A stretch of 64,000 bases of DNA from Chondromyces crocatus (GCF_001189295.1 NZ_CP012159.1:2680001-2744000), one strand, 5' to 3'; positions 34,265 through 42,461 are shown, counted from the stretch's first letter. Made by a program: numbers and translations. Notes: generated by a model from the letters alone, not told the origin.

Positions 34265-35551
34265 ATGCAGCGTGACCTCGAACCTCAGGTGAGCTTCCCG
34301 TGGCTCATCCGGCTGCGCTGGCTGGCGCTGTGCGGCCAGCTCGCCGCAGTCCTGATCGCCCGTTACGGCTTCGGAGAGGAGCTGTCCTGGACCTGGCTCG
34401 GCTCGCTCATCGCCCTCTCGGGCGCGTCGAACGCCCTCCTGACGGTGTGGGTGCGCAAGAACCCCGAGAGCCGCTCGGCGGCGATGGTGCTCGGGGGCGC
34501 GCTGAGCCTGGACACGCTGGTGCTGTCCGGGCTCCTGGCCGCCTCGGGCGGCGCGACGAACCCGTTCAGCGTGCTGTACCTGGTGCACATCACCATGGCC
34601 GCCGTGGTGCTCGGGGCGCGCTGGACGACGCTGGTCGCGATCCTCGCCATCACCTGCTACGCGGCGCTGTTCTTCCTGCCGTCCCAGGGCGGCGGGCACC
34701 ACCATCACCACCACGCCATGGGCAGCGGGGACCGCTTCAGCAACCACCTGTACGGGATGTGGCTGGCCTTCACGCTGGCCGCGGGGCTCGTGGCGTACTT
34801 CGTGCGGAAGATCGCGGTGACGATCGCGCTGCAACGGGAGCAGATCGCCAGCCTCCGGGAGGGGGCCGCTCGTCACGCGCGGCTGGCCTCGCTGACGACG
34901 CTGGCGGCCGGCGCGGCGCACGAGCTGGGCACCCCGCTCGGGACCATCTCGGTGGCGGCGCACGAGATGGAGCTGTCGCTGGCGAAGCTGAAAGGCGCAG
35001 AGGAGATCCACGAGGACGCGCGGCTCATCCTCGGGGAGGTCGAGCGGTGCCAGGACATCTTGCGGCGGATGGGGGCGCGCGCGACGAGCGACGCGAGCCG
35101 GGGGGTGGTGGGCGTCGACGAGCTGGAGGTGCTGCTGCGTGCGCGGGTGGAGCCGCAGCGGAGCGAGCAGGTGCGGGTCGAGGCCTCGGCGGCGCTGGGC
35201 GAGGTGAAGCTGCCCCGCGAGGAGACGCTGCAGTCCCTGGCGGCGCTGGTGAAGAACGCGCTCGACGCGGGGCCGGAGGGGGCGCCGGTGCTGGTGCGCG
35301 TGGACGGCGAGGGAGAGAGCTTGAGGGTGTGCGTGGAGGACCGGGGGCCGGGCATGGCCGACGACGTGCTGGAGAAGGCTGGGGAGCCGTTCTTCACGAC
35401 GAAGGAGCCAGGGCGAGGGCTGGGGCTCGGGCTGTTCCTCGTGCGCGCGTTCGCCGAGAGCCACGGGGGCTCGCTGAGGCTGGAGTCGAAGCAGGAGGGG
35501 GGCATTCGTGCAACGCTGCGGCTCCCCAGGAAGGGGCTGGTGGCGACATGA
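34265..35551 (+). CDS. regB: RegB/PrrB-like redox-sensing histidine kinase
   Basis: A 428-residue protein. About six membrane helices occupy residues 10-185. The motif GGATNPF (95-101) is the GGxxNPF quinone-binding signature of the RegB/PrrB/ActS family. A run of six His (about 145-150) sits in a predicted loop, which is not usual for the family. The phosphoacceptor is His219 in AAHELGTPLG, in the redox-box context. N, G1 and G2 boxes follow (ALVKNALDAG, DRGPGM, GRGLGLGLFL). In the family, quinone and oxygen state control autophosphorylation. The stop overlaps the response regulator start by 4 nt. Confidence 0.9.
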   Translation: MQRDLEPQVSFPWLIRLRWLALCGQLAAVLIARYGFGEELSWTWLGSLIALSGASNALLTVWVRKNPESRSAAMVLGGALSLDTLVLSGLLAASGGATNPFSVLYLVHITMAAVVLGARWTTLVAILAITCYAALFFLPSQGGGHHHHHHAMGSGDRFSNHLYGMWLAFTLAAGLVAYFVRKIAVTIALQREQIASLREGAARHARLASLTTLAAGAAHELGTPLGTISVAAHEMELSLAKLKGAEEIHEDARLILGEVERCQDILRRMGARATSDASRGVVGVDELEVLLRARVEPQRSEQVRVEASAALGEVKLPREETLQSLAALVKNALDAGPEGAPVLVRVDGEGESLRVCVEDRGPGMADDVLEKAGEPFFTTKEPGRGLGLGLFLVRAFAESHGGSLRLESKQEGGIRATLRLPRKGLVAT

Positions 35552-36219
35552 GCATGGGAGCAGGCGTGAGCACGGGAGCAGGCGCGAGCGCTGGCGGAGA
35601 CATGAGCGCTGGAGCCGGAGCGGGCGCGAACACTGGAGCGGGCGCGAACACTGGAGCGGGCGACGAGGCGCAGGAGGGGGGCGACGTGGAGGTGCTGCGG
35701 TTCCTGGTCGTCGACGATGACGAGCGGTTCCGGGAGCGGCTGGCCAAGGCGTTCCGGCAGCGTGGGTTCGAGGTGGTCACCGCGGACGGGCACGAGTCCG
35801 CGATGGCGCGAGCGAGCGAGGGGCGCGTGGATCGCGTGGTCGTGGACCTGCGCATGCCAGGGCAGAATGGCCTCGCGGTCGTGCGCGATCTGCTCGCTGC
35901 GTCGCCGGATGCGGAGGTCGTGGTGCTCACGGGCTACGGGAGCATCGCGACGGCCGTGGAGGCGATGCGGCTCGGCGCGAAGGACTACCTGACCAAGCCC
36001 GCGGACGCCGACCGGATCCTGGCGGCCTTCGAGAGCGAGTCGACCGTGGAGCCCGAGCCGCTGAGCTTCGATGTCCCCTCGCTGGCACGGCTGGAGTGGG
36101 AGCACATCGAGCGCGTGCTGCAAGAGTGCGGCGGCAACGTGTCCAAGGCGGCGCGGGTGCTCGGCATTCACCGACGGACCTTGCAGTACAAGCTGGCGAA
36201 GTTTCCCGCGAACCGCTGA
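35548..36219 (+). CDS. regA: RegA/PrrA-like response regulator
   Basis: A 223-residue protein starting at ATG 35548, overlapping the kinase stop. The first 45 residues are an unusual Ala/Gly repeat tract (GAGANTGAG units) absent from typical RegA. The receiver domain (about 48-160) has the acidic pair in VVDDDE, phosphoacceptor Asp100 (VVDLRMPG), Thr128 and Lys150. A Fis-type helix-turn-helix follows (about 185-220: CGGNVSKAARVLGIHRRTLQ), as in RegA/PrrA. It should bind promoters of respiration and redox genes; the nearby 18-nt motifs are candidate targets. Confidence 0.9.
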   Translation: MSMGAGVSTGAGASAGGDMSAGAGAGANTGAGANTGAGDEAQEGGDVEVLRFLVVDDDERFRERLAKAFRQRGFEVVTADGHESAMARASEGRVDRVVVDLRMPGQNGLAVVRDLLAASPDAEVVVLTGYGSIATAVEAMRLGAKDYLTKPADADRILAAFESESTVEPEPLSFDVPSLARLEWEHIERVLQECGGNVSKAARVLGIHRRTLQYKLAKFPANR

Positions 36220-36253
36220 CCGGGACGGTGAGCGCGCGCCCCTCGCTCCGGGG

Positions 36254-36314
36254 TGCGAAAATTTACCGCATCTCCCGTGGCGCTCGCGGAGGCGGGTGCG
36301 AAAATTCGCCGCAT
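36254..36314. promoter_or_regulatory. Two 18-nt sites TGCGAAAATTYRCCGCAT upstream of the CxxCH gene
   Basis: Site 1 is TGCGAAAATTTACCGCAT (36254-36271) and site 2 is TGCGAAAATTCGCCGCAT (36297-36314). Their starts are 43 nt apart, about four helical turns, on the same face of DNA. Each is bounded by TGCG and CGCA. The AT-rich centre is conspicuous in this GC-rich genome. A third site lies at 37741-37758. The neighbouring RegA-like regulator is the obvious candidate binder. Confidence 0.6.
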
Positions 36315-36351
36315 CCTCGGTGTGGAGGTGCGGCGATACAGCTCCGCCGCG

Positions 36352-36768
36352 ATGAAAGCGATCCATCCATGGGGGGGGCTCGTGGTCAGTGCGCTGTGTG
36401 CTGCCCTGTTCGTGGCGTGTGGTGACGGCGATGGGCCCGAGGAGCAGCCTCCTCCGGTGTTTTCGTCGGGGTCGACCTGCCCACCGGACTCCACGCTGAC
36501 CTGGGAGAGCTTCGGTCAGGGCTTCATGGAGACCTACTGCATGAGCTGCCACAGCAGCAGCCTCTCGGGTTCGGCCCGGAAGGGAGCCCCGGTCGAGCAC
36601 GACTACGACACGCTGGAGGCCAGCCGCGAGGCCGGCGCCGAGCACATCGACAGGACCACGGCCGCAGGGCCTGCGCGGGTGAACCGGCGCATGCCGCCCG
36701 TGTACCCGGAACCTTCGGAAGACGAGCGGCGAATGCTCGGGGAGTGGCTCGCATGCGGCATGCCGTGA
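36352..36768 (+). CDS. Putative lipoprotein with one c-type haem motif
   Basis: A 138-residue protein. Residues 1-23 are a lipoprotein signal (VVSALCAALFVAC). The motif CMSCH (about 63-67) is a CxxCH haem c attachment site. A Met in the RRMPPVYP segment (about 112-119) could be the sixth ligand. The arrangement matches the small monohaem proteins that begin ETYCMSCH and end in a WLACGMP tail in proteobacterial metal-binding loci. The start at 36352 was preferred over 36253 because it gives a signal peptide. It overlaps the following gene by 16 nt. Confidence 0.8.
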   Translation: MKAIHPWGGLVVSALCAALFVACGDGDGPEEQPPPVFSSGSTCPPDSTLTWESFGQGFMETYCMSCHSSSLSGSARKGAPVEHDYDTLEASREAGAEHIDRTTAAGPARVNRRMPPVYPEPSEDERRMLGEWLACGMP

Positions 36769-37601
36769 TCGCGATCGTGCTGCTGTCGCTGGGCGGGTCG
36801 AAGGCGGCGCGCGCGCAGCACTGTCACCCGCCGCCGCCGCTCGCGCCGCGCTCGCTGGGCTTGCGGGTGGGGCTCGGGGCCGAGGCGGCGACGTACAAGA
36901 CCGCGCGCCACGCCGGTGAGTACCAGGGCGCCTCGCTGAACGTGGGCTGGGAGCACCGCTGGGTGATGCTCCGGGCGGCGCTGCCGGTCTACCGGCTGGT
37001 CCGCGACGGGGAGACGCTCACCGGCCTCGGTGACGTGCTGGTCGACGCGCGGGTGCCCTTCGCACGCACGGAAGGGGACACGCTGGTGGGCGGCTTCCGG
37101 ATGGCGGCGACCCTGCCCAGCGGCAGCGCAGCGCGCGACCTGGGGATGGGGCACGTGATGGTGATGCCGGGTTTCTTCGTGGGGTGGCAGGCGCACGGGG
37201 CGTTCGTGCAGACGCAGCTCGCGTACGGGCGCGCGCTGGCGAAGGGCGGGCACGGGGCCCACGGCGGCGGGCAGGGGGATCACGGGGATGGGCACGGCGA
37301 TCACGGCACGGGGGACACCACCCACGCGGGTGGCCCGATGCCGATCGTGAACCCGATGAACAGCTCCGAGGTCGAGGCCGCCGTGACCGTGGGCTATCTG
37401 CTGCACGAGCACCTGCGCGTGCGTGGCGGCATGTACGGCGCGATCCCGGTGGCGGCGGAGGGCGGCGCGTCCCGAGGGGCGGTGATGCTCGGTGGCGATC
37501 TGCTGTTCGGTCCCGTGGACCTCGGTGTGGAGGGGCATCTGCCGGTCGCGGGGGACCCGTTCCTCGCCAAGGCGATGGTGACGGCTGGCGTTCGGTTCTG
37601 A
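36753..37601 (+). CDS. Outer-membrane beta-barrel protein with His-rich loop
   Basis: A 282-residue protein starting at ATG 36753 inside the end of the preceding gene. A signal peptide (VIAIVLLSLGGSKAARAQ) is followed by alternating polar/hydrophobic strands typical of a 12-14 stranded barrel, ending VTAGVRF with a terminal Phe. Residues about 161-190 form a loop rich in His, Gly and Asp (GGHGAHGGGQGDHGDGHGDH), a likely metal-binding sequence. With the adjacent CxxCH and MbnP-like genes, a role in metal uptake or sensing at the outer membrane is plausible. Confidence 0.78.
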   Translation: MRHAVIAIVLLSLGGSKAARAQHCHPPPPLAPRSLGLRVGLGAEAATYKTARHAGEYQGASLNVGWEHRWVMLRAALPVYRLVRDGETLTGLGDVLVDARVPFARTEGDTLVGGFRMAATLPSGSAARDLGMGHVMVMPGFFVGWQAHGAFVQTQLAYGRALAKGGHGAHGGGQGDHGDGHGDHGTGDTTHAGGPMPIVNPMNSSEVEAAVTVGYLLHEHLRVRGGMYGAIPVAAEGGASRGAVMLGGDLLFGPVDLGVEGHLPVAGDPFLAKAMVTAGVRF

Positions 37602-37740
37602 AATGAGGGGCGTCCAGACCTGTGCGTGAAGACGCCGAGGGCTGGGCGCGTGAATTGGTGTCGAAATCGTCGAGACGGCAGGGATGCCGTGCTGGGAGGC
37701 GCGTCGGCGAGGGCGAGAGGATCGGGGTCAGGGCTGCGCC

Positions 37741-37809
37741 TGCGAAAATTCACCGCATTCACACGGCCGCGCTGCGGCGTCATGAATGCTCAATCATTGC
37801 ATCATTCAT
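37741..37809. promoter_or_regulatory. Third 18-nt site and a nested AT-rich dyad before the MbnP-like gene
   Basis: TGCGAAAATTCACCGCAT lies at 37741-37758. At 37782-37809, ATGAATG and CATTCAT are reverse complements enclosing CAATCATTG, itself a dyad. The nested dyad ends 13 nt before ATG 37823 and just before the ribosome binding site GGAGA. It could be an operator for a second regulator or an mRNA hairpin controlling translation. Confidence 0.55.
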
Positions 37810-37822
37810 CCGGAGACGTTCG

Positions 37823-38815
37823 ATGAGGAATGACTGGGTCCTGGGTCTATCGCTTGGTGTCTGTCTGGGGATGAGCGCGTCCCTGTCCGTCGGCTGCGGG
37901 GGGGACGACGATGGCGGATCGAGCGACACGACGACGACGACGAGCTCCGGCGAGGGGGGCGCTGGTGGAACGGGTGGAACGGGTGGCGTGGGGGGAACCG
38001 GAGGCACGGGCGGTTCGGGGGGGGATGGCGCCGGCGGAGGTGGCACGCAGCAGGTGGAGCTGCGGTTCGATGGGCGCGTCGGCGACGAGGCCTTCGACTG
38101 CTCGGCGACCTACACCGGGCTCGGGACGACGGCGAGCGAGGTGCGCTTCACCGATTTCCGGCTGTACATCCACGACGTGCGGCTGATCTCGGCCGAGAGC
38201 GGGGACGAGGTGCGGCTGGAGCTGGAGCAGGACGGGCTCTGGCAGTACCAGGACCTGGTGCTGCTCGATTTCGAGAACCGCACCGGGGCTTGCACCAACG
38301 GGACGACGGACACGAACGGCGTCGTTCGAGGAACGGCGCCGGCAGGGAGCTACGATGGCGTGGTGTTCAAGCTCGGCGTTCCGGCTGCGCTGAACCATGG
38401 CGATGCTGCAGCGGCACCCTCGCCCCTGAACCTGACCGCGATGTTCTGGAACTGGCAGGGCGGCTACAAGTTCGTCCGTGTCGACAGCGTGCCGACCGGC
38501 GCTCCGACGGCGTTCAACCTGCACCTCGGGAGCACGAACTGCGTGGGGGACCCCGCCGCAGGGGAGTCGGTGACCTGCGAGCGCCCGAACGTGATCGAGG
38601 TGACGCTGCGTGGCTTCGACCCGCTGAATGCCCCCGTATTCGTGGACTATGCGGGCGTGATCGAGGCGAACGATCTCTCGACGAACGCCGGTGGCGCGCC
38701 CGGGTGCATGTCGGGGATCCAGGATCCTGAGTGTGCGCCCATCTTCGAGCGCCTGGGGCTCGACATCGCGCAGGGGACATTCCTGCCCACGCAGCAGTTC
38801 TTCCGGGTGGAGTGA
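37823..38815 (+). CDS. MbnP-like copper-binding lipoprotein
   Basis: A 330-residue protein starting at ATG 37823. The signal peptide ends SLSVGC, followed by a Thr/Ser and Gly-rich linker (about 30-75). The rest matches the MbnP family (metallo-mystery pair, four-Cys motif): FDCSATYTG, then VRFTDFRLYIHDVRL, LWQYQDLVLLDFENRTGAC, PAALNHGDAAAAPSPLNLTA, MFWNWQGGYKFVRVD, and Cys pairs in TNCVGDP/TCERP. MbnP proteins bind copper and acquire a kynurenine from a Trp through the partner dihaem enzyme MbnH. No MbnH gene is in this window; only the small CxxCH protein is nearby. Identification of the family is confident. Confidence 0.88.
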   Translation: MRNDWVLGLSLGVCLGMSASLSVGCGGDDDGGSSDTTTTTSSGEGGAGGTGGTGGVGGTGGTGGSGGDGAGGGGTQQVELRFDGRVGDEAFDCSATYTGLGTTASEVRFTDFRLYIHDVRLISAESGDEVRLELEQDGLWQYQDLVLLDFENRTGACTNGTTDTNGVVRGTAPAGSYDGVVFKLGVPAALNHGDAAAAPSPLNLTAMFWNWQGGYKFVRVDSVPTGAPTAFNLHLGSTNCVGDPAAGESVTCERPNVIEVTLRGFDPLNAPVFVDYAGVIEANDLSTNAGGAPGCMSGIQDPECAPIFERLGLDIAQGTFLPTQQFFRVE

Positions 38816-38884
38816 GGCGGGAGCGCGCGCTCTTCCTCGCGCAGCCGTTCTTCCGGCCGGCGTGGAGCGAGAGCGCGGGCTTCG

Positions 38885-39715
38885 TCAGGGGGTCGACGGC
38901 GGGCGGAGACCGAGGCGCTGGAGGACGGCGTAGATGCGACCCGGGTGATCGCTCATGAGGCCATCGACGCCGAGGGCGAGGAGCGCTTCGGCTTCGGCCT
39001 CGTCGTTGATGGTCCACACGTGGACCTCGACGCCGAGGCCGTGAGCGCGGCTCACGAAATCGGCCGTGACGATGGGCATCCCCTGGTACGAGGGCGGGAC
39101 CTGGAGCGCAAAGCCCGGGAAGCGCTCGGGGGCCGCACCTTCCGTGGAGCCAGGCTGCGCGCCGGCCATGCCGGCCGTCATGAACGCGAAGACCTCTTCC
39201 GCCGCGAAGCCGGTGAGGACATCGGGGGCCTCGGCGCGGATGCGGCGGAGCAGGTCGAGCGCTTCGGCGGCGAGCAGGGTGCGCGGGCGGGCCTGGAACT
39301 GGTCGAGCGCGGCGAGGGTGCCGGTGATGGCCGCCGCGTCGTTCGGCTTGATCTCGATGTTCAGCGGGATGTCCGGGAAGCGCTCCAGGACCTCGAGGAG
39401 GCGGGGGATGCGGAAGCCCTGGCCACGGAAGGGGGTCGACCCGTCCGGTCGGGTGAACTGGTAGCCCGCGTCGAGCCGAGAGAGCTCGGCGAAGCTGCGG
39501 AGGGCGAGGGGACCCGTCGCGTCGGTGGTGCGATCGAGGGTGGGATCGTGGAAGACGACGATCTCGCCGTCGGCGGTGAGGTGGACGTCCAGCTCCAGGC
39601 GATCGGCGCCCGCGGCGAGGGCGGCCTCGAAGGCAGGCAGGGTGTTCTCCGGGAGCTCTCCACTTTCGCCGCGATGGCCGAAGAGGCGAGGACGAGGTCC
39701 GTCGACGTACCGCAT
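38885..39715 (-). CDS. Glycerophosphodiester phosphodiesterase
   Basis: A 276-residue protein. The GDPD signature is complete: GHRGESGELPENT with His14 and Arg15, Glu41 and Asp43 in LELDVHLT, and His56-Asp57 in VVFHDPTLDRTT. The TIM-barrel end is recognised by HVWTINDEAEAEALLALGVD and SDHP. The enzyme cleaves glycerophosphodiesters into glycerol 3-phosphate and an alcohol. No signal peptide is seen, so it is cytoplasmic like UgpQ. It is divergent from the phosphatase gene at 39832. Confidence 0.92.
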   Translation of the reverse strand: MRYVDGPRPRLFGHRGESGELPENTLPAFEAALAAGADRLELDVHLTADGEIVVFHDPTLDRTTDATGPLALRSFAELSRLDAGYQFTRPDGSTPFRGQGFRIPRLLEVLERFPDIPLNIEIKPNDAAAITGTLAALDQFQARPRTLLAAEALDLLRRIRAEAPDVLTGFAAEEVFAFMTAGMAGAQPGSTEGAAPERFPGFALQVPPSYQGMPIVTADFVSRAHGLGVEVHVWTINDEAEAEALLALGVDGLMSDHPGRIYAVLQRLGLRPPSTP

Positions 39716-39736
39716 GGGGCGACGCTAGGGCGCCTG

Positions 39737-39792
39737 GCGGGCACGTGTCCAGCGTGGGCTCGGCCAGCGCGGCGTGCTGCGGGCACGTGTCC
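39737..39792. promoter_or_regulatory. Paired CACGTG-containing sites between divergent genes
   Basis: The 14-mer GCGGGCACGTGTCC occurs at 39737-39750 and 39779-39792. The copies start 42 nt apart, four helical turns. Its core GGGCACGTGTCC is almost palindromic. The pair lies in the 116-nt gap between the divergent phosphodiesterase and phosphatase genes, a good position for a shared operator. Confidence 0.45.
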
Positions 39793-39831
39793 TGCTTGCG
39801 CTTCGCGGCGAGGCGGGTGAGTCTTGCCGGG

Positions 39832-40587
39832 ATGTCGGGGCGCACGTTCGCGATCGGCGACATCCACGGTGACGTGCTGGCGCTGAGGAAACTCCTCGGC
39901 AGGCTGCCACCGCTCGGAGCCGCAGACACGCTGGTGTTCCTGGGGGACTACGTGAACCGAGGGCCTCACTCGGCCGAGGTGGTCCAGCTCCTCCGCGCGC
40001 TCCCGAGGCTCACACCGGCGCGGGTGGTGACGTTGCGGGGGAACCACGAGGACGCGTGGCTCGAGATCATCGACCATGGCTGGCCCGAGTTCGTACTGCC
40101 GCGGCGATACGGCTGCCTGGAGTCGCTCCGTTCGTTCGAGGGGAGGCCGGTGCCGCAGCCCGAAGAGATGCCGGACGAGCGAGAGCTGTCACGGCTGATG
40201 CGTGGGGCCTTCTTCCCGCGGGACGTCGTCGGGTGGATGCGCGCGCTGCCCTACTTCCACGAGGACGCGCACGCGATCTACGTCCACGCGGGGTTACCGC
40301 TGGGCCCCTCGGGGTTCTTGCATCCGGCGCAGGTGGACGCGCCACCACGCGCCCTCCTGTGGCTCCGTGACCAGACGTTCTTCCGTGAGTACCGGGGCAA
40401 GCTCGTGGTCTTCGGCCACACCTCGACCGAGCTGCTGCCGCCCGAACTGTCGTCGTACACGCCGGAGGATCCCGCGGATCTGTGGGCAGGTCCCTGCACG
40501 GTCGGGCTCGACACGCGCTGCGGTCGGGGTGGGTTTCTGACGGCGCTGGAGCTGCCGGCACGGCTGGTCTACGAGTCGCGCGGCTGA
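39832..40587 (+). CDS. PrpA/ApaH-like metallophosphatase
   Basis: A 251-residue protein starting at ATG 39832. PPP-family motifs: GDIHGD (9-14), GDYVNRG (38-44), RGNHED (69-74), HAGLPLGP and GHTST. The second motif is normally GDxxDRG; here the Asp is Asn42, which might weaken metal binding or change specificity. No signal peptide is present. Members include PrpA/PrpB protein phosphatases and the Ap4A hydrolase ApaH; the sequence fits the Ser/Thr phosphatase group best. With three kinases in the window it could reverse their action, but no specific link is shown. Confidence 0.85.
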   Translation: MSGRTFAIGDIHGDVLALRKLLGRLPPLGAADTLVFLGDYVNRGPHSAEVVQLLRALPRLTPARVVTLRGNHEDAWLEIIDHGWPEFVLPRRYGCLESLRSFEGRPVPQPEEMPDERELSRLMRGAFFPRDVVGWMRALPYFHEDAHAIYVHAGLPLGPSGFLHPAQVDAPPRALLWLRDQTFFREYRGKLVVFGHTSTELLPPELSSYTPEDPADLWAGPCTVGLDTRCGRGGFLTALELPARLVYESRG

Positions 40588-40662
40588 GGGGCGGCTCGTG
40601 CGGTCGAGGGCGGTGCCCTTGGCTCGGCGGGGCGGCGGGGGCGCGTGCCCCTGCCGTGTGGA

Positions 40663-41715
40663 TCAGAAAACGAAGTGGCCGCGCTCGAACTTCAGGCCCG
40701 TCGAGCGCTGCGTGGTGGGGACGATCTCGATGCTGGTGCTGTTCGTCACGGCGAGCACGATGCCGGTCGCGAGGACCGCAGCGCCTGCGCCCAGCGTGAT
40801 GAAGCCGCCCGTCGTGAGGGCCTCATTGCGGCCTTCGACGATCCTGCCATTGCTCAGCCGGCTGTCGCTGCCTCCGTAGCCGTAGGCGAGCATGATGCCG
40901 CCGCCTGCCATGGCGACGCCGCCGAGGGCGCTGGCGAGGTAGCCGATCTGGCGCGCGGCCATGCTGCCGCCGTCCACGCGGACGGTGACGTCGTCCTGGT
41001 AGTCCTCCAAGCCGAAGCCGCGCGAAGGGATCATCCCCGGCGCGCCAACGAAGAAGCTCTGCCCCTTCTTGCCTTCGACGACGCGGTTGCAAGGCGCCTC
41101 GCAGGCCGTCCGGACGAGGAGGGCCTCGCCTTCTCGGTCGGAGATCACGCCGTCGATGCGCAGCAAGCGGACGCCAGGGCGGTCGGCGTCGATGTGCACA
41201 CGCGGCGTCCCCTTCTTCACCGGAGGCGGCGCAGGCGGCGTGGGAGGCGTGGGCATCGGCGCAGGGGGCGGACCGGGAGGGCCGGGCGGGTGAGGCGACG
41301 GCGGGCCGGGTGGCGCGGGGGGCGCCGGCGGCGTGGGGTTCGGCGTGGACGGTCCAGGGGGCGTCGGCGGTGTGGGCTTCGGCGTGGACGGCCCAGGGGG
41401 CGTCGGCGGCGTGGGCTTGGAGGGATCGGGCGCCGGTGCAGGGCCTGGCGTCGGTGCCGGGACCGGCGGTGTGGGAGGCGTCGGCGGCGTCGGTGTGGGC
41501 GCTGGCGTCGGTGCGGGAGGAGCTGGCGGCGCCGAAGGGATCGGCGGCGTCGGGGGCTTCGACGGCGTGGGAGGAGACGGAGGTGCGGGGGGGGGAGGTG
41601 AGGGCGCTTGCTCCGGTGATGCGAGCCCGGGTGAAGGGGTCTGGGCGAGGGTCGGCTGGGCCAGGATCACCGATCCCAGGACGAGCAGGGTGGAGGGCAA
41701 ACGCGGGGGACGCAT
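40663..41715 (-). CDS. Exported Pro-rich protein with two membrane helices
   Basis: A 350-residue protein. Residues 1-24 are a signal peptide (LLVLGSVILAQPTLAQ). Residues about 28-170 are a Pro tract built from repeated PTPPxP and PPGPSTP units, long enough to span much of the periplasm. The C-terminal domain (about 175-350) begins VHIDADRPGVRLLRI, has a Cys pair (ACEAPC) and two hydrophobic segments (ALGGVAMAGGGIMLAYGYGG and TLGAGAAVLATGIVLAV). This resembles PEGA-like membrane proteins of myxobacteria such as those at 18224 and 59521. Function unknown. Confidence 0.75.
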   Translation of the reverse strand: MRPPRLPSTLLVLGSVILAQPTLAQTPSPGLASPEQAPSPPPPAPPSPPTPSKPPTPPIPSAPPAPPAPTPAPTPTPPTPPTPPVPAPTPGPAPAPDPSKPTPPTPPGPSTPKPTPPTPPGPSTPNPTPPAPPAPPGPPSPHPPGPPGPPPAPMPTPPTPPAPPPVKKGTPRVHIDADRPGVRLLRIDGVISDREGEALLVRTACEAPCNRVVEGKKGQSFFVGAPGMIPSRGFGLEDYQDDVTVRVDGGSMAARQIGYLASALGGVAMAGGGIMLAYGYGGSDSRLSNGRIVEGRNEALTTGGFITLGAGAAVLATGIVLAVTNSTSIEIVPTTQRSTGLKFERGHFVF

Positions 41716-41822
41716 GGATCTTCGGGATACTGGACACGGGCACCACGGGCAAGCGGGGGAACCGTGGTCGGGCAGGTTCGCCTGCGGCTGCTCGAGGCCC
41801 AGGCAGACCCTACACTTCCTGG

Positions 41823-42461
41823 ATGGGTCGCCATCTCCCGACCGGGCCTTACCGCGAGGCCCTCTCGCTCCCCCGCCACGGGGATCGCAGGATCTGGAGC
41901 GCCGTCGAGCGTGACCTGGATCCGGGTGAGCAGCTCCTCTGGGCCGGCAAGCCCAGGCAGGGGCTGCGATTGTCGTCGGCTGACGCCTACTTGCTCCCGT
42001 TCGGGCTCGTGTGCAGCGCGTTCGCGCTCATCTGGGAGGCGATGCTGGTCCTGTTCCATGGGCCGCTCTGGTTCCACGTGGTGGGGGTGACGAGCGGGCT
42101 CCTCGCCTTCCACCTCGTGGTCGGGCGTTACCTCGTGGATGCGCTGCGGAGGGCGCGGACGCTTTACGCGCTGACCGATCGGCGTGCGCTGATCCTGGAG
42201 AGCGCGGGGGCGCAGGTGACGTCGATCGAGCTGGGTACGCCGATGCCGATCGCGCTGCGCGAGGAGCTGTGGGCCCGAGGGACGATCTCGTTCGGGGTGG
42301 AAGAGGGGGAGGCCGGCGCGCCGAGCTGGCCCGGGATGCGCGGGCTGGATCCGCCGAGCTTCGTGGGCATCCGTGACGCGCGGGTGGTCTTCGACATGCT
42401 GTGGGAGGTGCGCCGCAAGCGGCTGGATACGCCGCGGAGTCCGCGCCGGCTGAGCCGGTGA
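41823..42461 (+). CDS. Membrane protein with bacterial PH-like domain
   Basis: A 212-residue protein starting at ATG 41823. It has the order typical of bacterial PH-like proteins: LDPGEQLLWAGKP (about 32-44), two membrane helices (about 55-105), then YALTDRRALIL (about 116-126), a strong signature of this fold. The C-terminal part ends DPPSFVGIRDARVVFDMLWE. It is probably an inner-membrane protein with a cytoplasmic domain; role unknown. It converges on hutF. Confidence 0.72.
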   Translation: MGRHLPTGPYREALSLPRHGDRRIWSAVERDLDPGEQLLWAGKPRQGLRLSSADAYLLPFGLVCSAFALIWEAMLVLFHGPLWFHVVGVTSGLLAFHLVVGRYLVDALRRARTLYALTDRRALILESAGAQVTSIELGTPMPIALREELWARGTISFGVEEGEAGAPSWPGMRGLDPPSFVGIRDARVVFDMLWEVRRKRLDTPRSPRRLSR

